The notes under the pieces are model-generated. The model was not told the origin of the DNA, searched no databases, and was given only the letters and a program-made list of their open reading frames with translations. The position numbers and the translations under genes were made by a program. Below, in pieces: positions 49,777 to 50,078 of a stretch of 50,078 nucleotides of DNA. Source of the stretch: Clostridia bacterium (GTDB lineage Bacteria > Bacillota > Clostridia > Oscillospirales > Acutalibacteraceae); the NCBI GenBank assembly GCA_017436815.1, contig JAFSCI010000043.1, positions 1 through 50,078 on the forward strand. Reading direction: 5' to 3'. How positions within the stretch are numbered: the first letter of the stretch is position 1; each line of letters starts with the position of its first letter.

Positions 49777-50078
49777 ATGAAAAACATTGTTTTATGCGGT
49801 TTTATGGGAAGCGGTAAAACGACCATAGGCAAAAAGCTGGCAACCGCTTTAAATATGCGTTTTGTTGACACCGACTCTTTACTCGAAAAGCAAGAAAATA
49901 TGAGCATTCCCGAGATTTTTGCTCAGCAGGGAGAGGCCTATTTCAGAAAAAAAGAGGCTGATTTGTGCGACTCTTTAAATGAGCTTACCAACACCGTAAT
50001 TGCTACGGGCGGCGGCTTTTCGGTTAACGAGCTGGTAGCGCCTAAAATAAACGGTATCGGCACTGTGGTATATCTTGA
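49777..50078 (+). CDS. aroK: Shikimate kinase AroK (partial, 3' end beyond window)
   Basis: The first 100 codons are present. Walker A GFMGSGKTTIG, the shikimate-binding DTDSLLE, FRKKEADL and the glycine loop ATGGGFSV are clear. It phosphorylates shikimate using the product of AroE, which ends one base before. GAGG in the aroE tail serves as its ribosome site. Confidence 0.96.
   Translation, partial: MKNIVLCGFMGSGKTTIGKKLATALNMRFVDTDSLLEKQENMSIPEIFAQQGEAYFRKKEADLCDSLNELTNTVIATGGGFSVNELVAPKINGIGTVVYL

Overview
The window reads as chromosome from a Gram-positive, AT-rich anaerobe of the Clostridia, most likely a gut Oscillospiraceae-like bacterium or a metagenome-assembled genome of one. The reasons are strong AGGAGG-type ribosome binding sites, TTGACA/TATAAT promoters with U-rich intrinsic terminators, MsmEFG-type sugar ABC transport, FakA/FakB fatty-acid kinase, LuxS, CarD, a DUF2953 protein and a BspA-like surface protein. 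I see no tRNA, rRNA, CRISPR array, transposase or phage gene. No gene-free stretch exceeds about 210 bases.

Layout. 1-5227 (minus): a secreted multidomain protein of at least 1742 residues, cut by the window edge, with fibronectin-like modules, CxxC repeats, a cohesin-like domain and BspA leucine-rich repeats. 5317-12046: an AraC regulator divergent from a large FAD oxidoreductase and a three-gene sugar ABC transporter without its ATPase. 12126-13775: luxS, a small PAS protein and a zinc-ribbon membrane protein.

13800-26424 is a lipid neighbourhood. A possible operon encodes an acyl-adenylating enzyme fused to a carrier domain, two PlsC-type acyltransferases, a free acyl carrier protein and an LRAT-fold (NCEHF) acyltransferase; a convergent Sfp-type phosphopantetheinyl transferase faces it. 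Then come a DUF2953 protein, two alpha/beta hydrolases, a frameshifted GT2-GtrA glycosyltransferase, and the plsX-fakA-fakB-fakB operon. A third hydrolase with a Cys nucleophile and a polysaccharide deacetylase follow. The first block is the best candidate for an undescribed system: an acyl-AMP/ACP assembly line making an unknown acylated lipid. Its product is inference only.

28432-46000 is mainly carbohydrate metabolism: a UroD-like/AraC/DUF4091-GH operon, a hexuronate operon (KDPG aldolase, KDG kinase, SMP-30 lactonase, mannonate dehydratase, SDR, RraA-like), a LytTR-DUF3021 pair, a cytoplasmic clan GH-A-like enzyme, a cell-surface 5'-nucleotidase and a six-hairpin glycosidase. 46029-50078 holds a TtcA-like tRNA thiolase, CarD, a sugar isomerase-like TIM barrel, acpP, and aroE-aroK (aroK cut by the window end).

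Two genes (the GT2-GtrA glycosyltransferase and the KDPG aldolase-VOC fusion) are each broken by the equivalent of one missing base, and both breaks lie beside short A or T runs. Sequencing error is therefore as likely as real inactivation.
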